A stretch of DNA of 53,661 bases from contig JABLYX010000030.1 of NCBI GenBank assembly GCA_018265615.1, positions 1 through 53,661 of the forward strand, read 5' to 3'. Positions within the stretch are counted from its first letter, which is position 1. Each line of letters opens with the position of its first letter. Position numbers and translations under genes: made by a program. The stretch comes from Lentisphaeria bacterium (GTDB lineage: Bacteria; Verrucomicrobiota; Lentisphaeria; Victivallales; Victivallaceae). This document shows, one piece after another, positions 49,836 to 53,661 of the stretch. The notes beneath the pieces were generated by a model. That model was not told where the DNA came from and did not search any database. It saw nothing but the letters and a program-made list of their open reading frames with translations.

Positions 49836-51050
49836 ATGACGAAAAAAGTTCTCTGCGCACTGGCCGCCGTTCTCCAGGGGGGGCTCCTTGCCGCCGGAAC
49901 CCCGCTGCTGACTGAAGACGGAGTCTGGGAGCGGGTCAAAGCCGACCTGCTCGCGAATCCGGAGGCGCTCGCGCTGCTGAAAGCCGACGCCGACCGCTGT
50001 CTCGCCATGAAGCCGGTCAGCGTCACCGATAAAAAGACGCCTCCGCCGAGCGGCGACCTGCATGATTACACCAGCCTGGCTCCCTACTCCTGGCCGAATC
50101 CGAAAACGGCGGACGGGCTGCCGTACATCACGCGGGACGGCGAAACGAACCCGGAGTTCTACACCTATGACAACATGCGCCTCGAACAACTGTGCGCGGC
50201 GGTTCCGACGCTGATCCTCTGCGGTTACGCAACCGGAGAGGCGAAGTATATGGAGAAGGCGGGAACGCTGCTGCGCACCTGGTTCATCGCCCCGGAAACG
50301 CGCATGAATCCGAACCTGCGTTACGCGCAGTTTGTCCGGGGCGTGACCGACGGGCGCGGAATCGGGATCATCGATACGAACAGCCTGATTTTCCTGCTGG
50401 ATGCCGTGACGCACCTCCCGGAATCCCCGTCGTGGAGCGCCGCAGACCTCGCCGGCCTGAAATCCTGGTTTTCAGACTACACGAAATGGCTGACGACCCA
50501 TCCGTTCGGAAAGGACGAAGAAGCGAAGCACAACAATCACGGCAGCTGGTTCGACGCACAGGTAATCGCATTTTCGCGCTTCGCGGGGGAACCGGAACGG
50601 ATCGCCCGGCAGGTGAACCTGACCCGCAAACGGATTCCGACCCACATCAAAGCGGACGGGAGCCAGCCGGCGGAGCTCGCGCGGACGCTTTCGCTGACCT
50701 ACAGCACCTACAACCTCTTCGCCTTCGCCTGCACGGCGGAGCTGGTCCGCGGAGAGGGGATCGACCTGTGGAAGGAGTTCCCGCAACTGGGAAAAGCGCT
50801 GGATTACCTGAAACCCTATTACCCGGCGCCGGAGAGCTGGCCGAATCCGCAGATCCGTCCCTTTGCTGTGCAGAGCGCGGCGCCGCTCTTCACGCTGGCG
50901 GCCGCGGGAACGGGAAATCCGGAGCTCGAGCAGTACACAAAGCAGTTCGCGCTGCCCCAGCACCGAATCCTCTTCTCCAAAGCGGCTTTATCGGGCCGCA
51001 AGAGCCGTCCTCCGGAAACAGACACCGGAGTGTCGGAACAAAAAAACTGA
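49836..51050 (+). CDS. Alginate lyase family protein (PF05426-like)
   Basis: A 404-residue secreted protein with a signal peptide (MTKKVLCALAAVLQGGLLAAG). The alpha-helical alginate-lyase fold is indicated by YSWPNPKTADGLPYITRDG, NMRLEQLCAAVPTLIL and NNHGSWFDAQVIAFSRFAG, which carries the expected catalytic Asn-His block. Relatives act on alginate (PL5) or related uronans, but this subgroup also includes enzymes of other specificity. The N-terminus follows GGGAG. It is a single-gene unit before the tRNA; a Lys-rich tail ends it. Confidence 0.82.
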   Translation: MTKKVLCALAAVLQGGLLAAGTPLLTEDGVWERVKADLLANPEALALLKADADRCLAMKPVSVTDKKTPPPSGDLHDYTSLAPYSWPNPKTADGLPYITRDGETNPEFYTYDNMRLEQLCAAVPTLILCGYATGEAKYMEKAGTLLRTWFIAPETRMNPNLRYAQFVRGVTDGRGIGIIDTNSLIFLLDAVTHLPESPSWSAADLAGLKSWFSDYTKWLTTHPFGKDEEAKHNNHGSWFDAQVIAFSRFAGEPERIARQVNLTRKRIPTHIKADGSQPAELARTLSLTYSTYNLFAFACTAELVRGEGIDLWKEFPQLGKALDYLKPYYPAPESWPNPQIRPFAVQSAAPLFTLAAAGTGNPELEQYTKQFALPQHRILFSKAALSGRKSRPPETDTGVSEQKN

Positions 51051-51068
51051 TTTTTTCCCGAAAAGAAG

Positions 51069-51096
51069 TTGAAATTTCCTCAAATCGGATTATTTT
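51069..51096 (+). promoter_or_regulatory. Promoter of tRNA-Thr
   Basis: TTGAAA (51069-51074), a 16-bp spacer and TATTTT (51091-51096), just before the tRNA at 51110. Confidence 0.5.
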
Positions 51097-51109
51097 ATGA
51101 GGACAACAA

Positions 51110-51185
51110 GCCAATGTAGCTCAGTCGGTAGAGCAATTCACTCGTAATGAATAGGTCGTCCGTTCGATTCGGATCATTGGCTCCA
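51110..51185 (+). tRNA. tRNA-Thr (anticodon CGU)
   Basis: A full cloverleaf of 76 nt: acceptor GCCAATG/CATTGGC, D arm GCTCAGTCGGTAGAGC, anticodon stem ATTCA/TGAAT with the loop CTCGTAA (anticodon CGT at positions 34-36, reading ACG), T arm GTCCG-TTCGATT-CGGAT, and encoded CCA (51183-51185). A hairpin with a T-tract follows. The gene stands at the border between GC-rich core DNA and an AT-richer island. Confidence 0.96.
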
Positions 51186-51199
51186 TCTTAAAGCACTGA

Positions 51200-51239
51200 A
51201 ATCCAGCAGGTTACAAATTCGAACTTCGCTGGATTTTTT
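51200..51239 (+). terminator. Terminator after tRNA-Thr
   Basis: AATCCAGC (51200-51207) pairs with GCTGGATT (51228-51235), followed by a T-run (51234-51239). The 20-nt loop contains GTTACAAATTCGAAC, which loosely resembles a tRNA T-arm. Confidence 0.65.
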
Positions 51240-51269
51240 ATTTTCCGCATTTTCGACAGTTACCACACG

Positions 51270-51379
51270 TTACCCTCAGAAACCACTCCAATTTCCGCAA
51301 AACTGCAACCAAACTGCAACCACAATTCTGAGGGTAAACTGCAACCCGCTCCGCAGGAAAATTTCAAAAAACTGCAACC
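51270..51379. repeat. Direct AAACTGCAACC repeats and a 12-bp inverted repeat
   Basis: Four copies of AAACTGCAACC lie at about 51300-51310, 51311-51321, 51336-51346 and 51369-51379. A perfect inverted repeat, TTACCCTCAGAA (51270-51281) and TTCTGAGGGTAA (51326-51337), surrounds the first two. The 51240-51588 stretch holds no gene and is AT-rich. Such arm-like repeats next to a tRNA recall integrase attachment regions, but no integrase gene is in the window. Confidence 0.75.
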
Positions 51380-51527
51380 ATCTCCGAAAACCTTTATTTT
51401 CGGTTCGCTTTCAAGATGAAAAATGTCAAAAGAATTCTTAATTTTATTTTATATCTAATTGATATTAGCATATATTGAAAAATCAACCAAACAAGAAGAT
51501 AATCTCCTGCATCTGTGAGATTTTAAA

Positions 51528-51556
51528 TTGCATTTCTGCTTGACGGGCAGTATATT
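51528..51556 (+). promoter_or_regulatory. Promoter of the GIY-YIG gene
   Basis: TTGCAT (51528-51533), a 17-bp spacer and TATATT (51551-51556), 33 bp before the ATG at 51589. Confidence 0.65.
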
Positions 51557-51588
51557 TCAAAGAAATTTCATGATCGAAAGCAGAAATT

Positions 51589-52491
51589 ATGACACAGCGA
51601 GAGAACCTGAAAATCAAGACAATTAAGATTGAGCTTCTGGAAGGAATCCCGAGTGGTTTCCGCAGAGCGGAGTTTACCACACAGTTGATGCGGGTACTGG
51701 TTGTCCCTCGTGATCGCCAAGAACTCCTCGACCACTGCCCGGAAGCGAAGTTCCAGGCAGTGTATTTGATTGTAGGTGAAAATGAAGAGGGAGAACCGCG
51801 GGTTTACATCGGGAAGACTCGCCGTATGGGATTACGAATCAAGGAACACAACAAGGGCGGCAAGAAGGATTACTGGAAAAACGTCCTCTACTTCGTCACT
51901 AAGGACAACAGCCTTTCATCAACCGAAATCGAATACCTGGAGTGGATGCTGATCCAGAAGGCGACAGAGGCAGGAAATTTCCAACTCGATAATGGTAATA
52001 AAGGCTGCAAAGAGGAACCCCAGGTGGAACCAGCCAAGCGTTCCGATTTTGCCGATTACTACAATCAGATTGTTGCCCTTACCGAAGTCCTCGGATATGG
52101 GGGAATTTTCAACAAGATTCACACCGAAGAAGCCAGTAAAGAAGAACATTTCTACTGCAAAAGCACCAAGGGTGACGTGGACGCTCAACTCGTTGCCCGT
52201 GACGATGGTTTCTACGTCCTTGCCGGTTCTGTTTGTGCGCCGGCGCTTTCTGAGGCAGGCAAGAAAAACTCTACGCTGGTTAATATGAGGGAAAAGCTAC
52301 AGCAAACCGGAGTGCTGAAACAGCAGGGGGAAAAACTCGTCTTTACTCAGGATTATAAATTCTCATCTCCTTCCGGAGCTTCAACTTTAGTTTACGGCCG
52401 CAACATGAATGGTTGGGAATGGTGGCGCAATGCGTCCGGAAAAACGCTTAATGAATGTGTCCGCCAGGGCGAGAAAGAGGAGCGGAACTAA
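51589..52491 (+). CDS. GIY-YIG nuclease domain protein with DUF4357
   Basis: A 300-residue protein. The N-terminal part has a GIY-YIG-type nuclease fold (about 55-125; FQAVYLIVGENEEGEPRVYIGKTRRMGLRIKEHNKGG), with the Tyr pair, Arg and a Glu (STEIEYLEW) expected for cleavage. The C-terminal part is DUF4357 (SGASTLVYGRNMNGWEWWRNASGKTLNE). Proteins of this type are often found between or beside restriction-modification genes, where they may act as accessory nucleases. No strong SD is seen. It is followed directly by the broken methylase gene (ATG one base after its stop). Confidence 0.85.
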   Translation: MTQRENLKIKTIKIELLEGIPSGFRRAEFTTQLMRVLVVPRDRQELLDHCPEAKFQAVYLIVGENEEGEPRVYIGKTRRMGLRIKEHNKGGKKDYWKNVLYFVTKDNSLSSTEIEYLEWMLIQKATEAGNFQLDNGNKGCKEEPQVEPAKRSDFADYYNQIVALTEVLGYGGIFNKIHTEEASKEEHFYCKSTKGDVDAQLVARDDGFYVLAGSVCAPALSEAGKKNSTLVNMREKLQQTGVLKQQGEKLVFTQDYKFSSPSGASTLVYGRNMNGWEWWRNASGKTLNECVRQGEKEERN

Positions 52492-52821
52492 ATGCCGACA
52501 CTGGAATGGATTGGAAAAGATAAAGTCATCAACCACCATCTGGAAGTGCCGTTCCGGGTGCTGGATCGTAAATACAGCTTTGACGAAAAAGGGCAACACA
52601 CCGAAGACAACGGCAGCGAAAACATGATCATCAAGGGCGACAATCTCGAAGCCTTGAAAGCCTAGCTCCCTCGCTATGAGGGAAAGATCAAATGCATTTA
52701 CAGCGATCCGCCATACAACACCGGCAATGAGAAATGGGTCTACAACGACAATATCAATGCCCCCTGGATCAGGAAATGGCTCGGCGTCGGCGTCCAGTTC
52801 CTCAGCAACCACGGTTTGTAA
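52492..52821 (+). pseudogene. Broken type III restriction-modification methylase (Mod) remnant
   Basis: The reading frame begins MPTLEWIGKDKVINHHLEVPF, then has MIIKGDNLEALKA, KCIYSDPPYNTGNEKWVYND, the DPPY catalytic motif IV and motif I-like parts of type III Mod proteins. An in-frame TAG stands at codon 58 (52663-52665), where the family has a Leu. After WIRKWLG the sequence ends within about ten codons at TAA (52819-52821), so roughly 500 or more residues are missing. No Res subunit is in the window. It is adjacent to the GIY-YIG gene, suggesting a decayed type III locus. Confidence 0.85.
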
Positions 52822-52835
52822 AGGAGGGAAATGCA

Positions 52836-53405
52836 ATGAAATGGCCCTTGTTCATCGTTGCACTGGCTGCCGTACTGTGTTTCGGCTGCGGAGATTACCG
52901 AAGCCACGAAACGGAATCATATCGCAAATCAAGGCTTGAATTATTTAAAATTTTCAAAGAAACCGAGAATTTAACTGATACACTCCTTTCCTGTTGGGGA
53001 GTTGGAGCAGAAAAACATCCGCATAATACGAAAGCAATTCGTTCTTTCTTCAAAGGCTTTTGCCAAGCCAATGAAATCGTCCTTGAGGCAATAAAGAACT
53101 ATCATGAATCATGTGATATTATCGGTTGTCCAAAAAACTGTCCACACCGTGATATTCTCACAATTGATTTTGATATTGTTACGGCTAGAGTCAATGCACG
53201 TTATTTGTCATATCAGGCAGCTCTTTTAGAAGAACTACATGAAGCTGCATCAAAATTCAAAGCAATATCTCCTAAAGAATATAAAGCAAATACTGAGATC
53301 GTGAAATCAGGAACAATTACAGGAGAAGACCGTAAAATGCTCGAATCCTACAAAAATGCAATCACTGAGGGAATCAATACCATCAAGAAAAAATTTGATT
53401 TATAA
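52836..53405 (+). CDS. Small lipoprotein of unknown function
   Basis: A 189-residue lipoprotein: signal peptide MKWPLFIVALAAVLCFGCGDY with the lipobox LCFGC. The mature part is helical, rich in Lys, Glu and Ile, with a few Cys (a CDIIGCPKNC cluster near 90-100). No family is recognised. The codon use is AT-richer than the genes left of the tRNA. AAAGGAGGG lies about seven bases before the ATG, directly after the pseudogene stop, so a regular start exists; the frame opening at 52734 is ignored as it lacks a signal peptide. Confidence 0.7.
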   Translation: MKWPLFIVALAAVLCFGCGDYRSHETESYRKSRLELFKIFKETENLTDTLLSCWGVGAEKHPHNTKAIRSFFKGFCQANEIVLEAIKNYHESCDIIGCPKNCPHRDILTIDFDIVTARVNARYLSYQAALLEELHEAASKFKAISPKEYKANTEIVKSGTITGEDRKMLESYKNAITEGINTIKKKFDL

Positions 53406-53605
53406 TTTAGCAGCAAAAATAAAATTCGATCAACCGATTCGAGTCGGCAGTCTCACTATATTATCAACACGATTGGAGTACAGTCGGCGCGTTTTTTTAG
53501 AGCTCCCTGTATCAGTGGAATCGGAAATGATAGAATAACTTGATGTAGTTCAACGAATTTCATTGATATATTACCTCCACGAAATCAGGATAATCCTGTT
53601 CGTCA

Positions 53606-53648
53606 CCGGCTCCGGCGGTCGTGAGACTGCCGGGGCCGGTTGTGTTTT
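53606..53648 (+). terminator. Strong terminator-like hairpin near the right edge
   Basis: A 15-bp GC-rich stem (53606-53620 with 53625-53639, two G-U pairs) with a GTGA tetraloop is followed by TTGTGTTTT. It is ~200 bp after the lipoprotein stop; 53406-53605 is AT-rich and I see no gene in it. The hairpin is the most GC-rich part of the island and may mark its end. Confidence 0.6.
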
Positions 53649-53661
53649 AACATCATGGAGG

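Noticed and set aside
53420..53450. A second copy of the tRNA-Thr 3' end (att site)
   Set aside because: CCGATTCGAGTCGG resembles a T-arm but does not match the tRNA-Thr 3' end, so no direct repeat is supported.

Overview
The window looks like a chromosomal segment of a GC-rich member of the Lentisphaerota (a Victivallis-like gut or animal-associated bacterium). This assignment is an inference. It rests on two secreted pseudopilin-like proteins with the FTLIELL(I/V)VIAIIAIL leader typical of that phylum, on the mix of polysaccharide lyases, glycoside hydrolases and one-component sugar regulators, and on the housekeeping gene orders. Most coding DNA is clearly GC-rich. The last ~2.4 kb (after the tRNA at 51110) is visibly AT-richer and looks acquired.

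Layout. 1-86: end of a 31-bp tandem repeat. 113-2946: DMT transporter, divergent XRE-cupin regulator, and a Cys-rich unknown protein. 3044-9097: acetolactate synthase small subunit, AraC regulator, PHP phosphoesterase, lipocalin plus unknown partner, a candidate small RNA (about 6937-7036), a stand-alone 5'-3' exonuclease, and a sugar isomerase-like TIM barrel. 9118-13596 (minus): phoH, an HDIG membrane phosphohydrolase, ybeY, and a LysM lipoprotein. 13834-17459 (minus): fatty acid synthesis cluster fabD-fabG-acpP-fabF. 17552-19150: phosphoethanolamine-transferase-like enzyme. 19355-25924: a regulator/pseudopilin/glycosidase cassette, then an AraC regulator divergent from an isomerase-oxidoreductase pair. 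25970-32165 (minus): seven closely packed genes (lipoprotein, yicC, serine acetyltransferase, YggS, ketopantoate reductase, methyltransferase, small membrane protein). 32312-36172 (plus): NadD fused to RsfS, an unknown acidic protein, and a DUF2079 membrane protein. 36344-51050: carbohydrate region with a broken IclR regulator, GH3 enzyme, Rrf2 regulator, a second regulator/pseudopilin/PL8-lyase cassette, GH29 fucosidase with divergent AraC regulator, two SPFH proteins with vault-like repeats, a polysaccharide deacetylase and an alginate-lyase-family protein. 51110-51185: tRNA-Thr(CGU). 51240-53661: AT-rich island with direct and inverted repeats, a GIY-YIG/DUF4357 gene, a stop-interrupted remnant of a type III modification methylase, and a small lipoprotein.

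How the parts fit together. The carbohydrate genes are scattered small units, each with its own regulator (AraC, GntR-LacI or IclR type), rather than SusC/D loci. Two units share the order regulator, pseudopilin, secreted polysaccharide-active enzyme, joined by ATGA start-stop overlaps or short gaps. Promoters resemble sigma-70 sites (TTGAnn, 16-18 bp, TATAGT or TATATT) and are visible upstream of many units. Several carry inverted repeats that could be operators.

Points most worth a second look: a ~100-nt RNA candidate with a promoter, a closing stem followed by T6, and three CUCCU (anti-Shine-Dalgarno) motifs exactly 16 nt apart; the tandem SPFH proteins with 3+3 copies of a ~58-residue beta repeat; the duplicated regulator-pseudopilin-CAZyme cassette; and the NadD-RsfS fusion. 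All functional calls come from reading motifs by eye. No database search was run.
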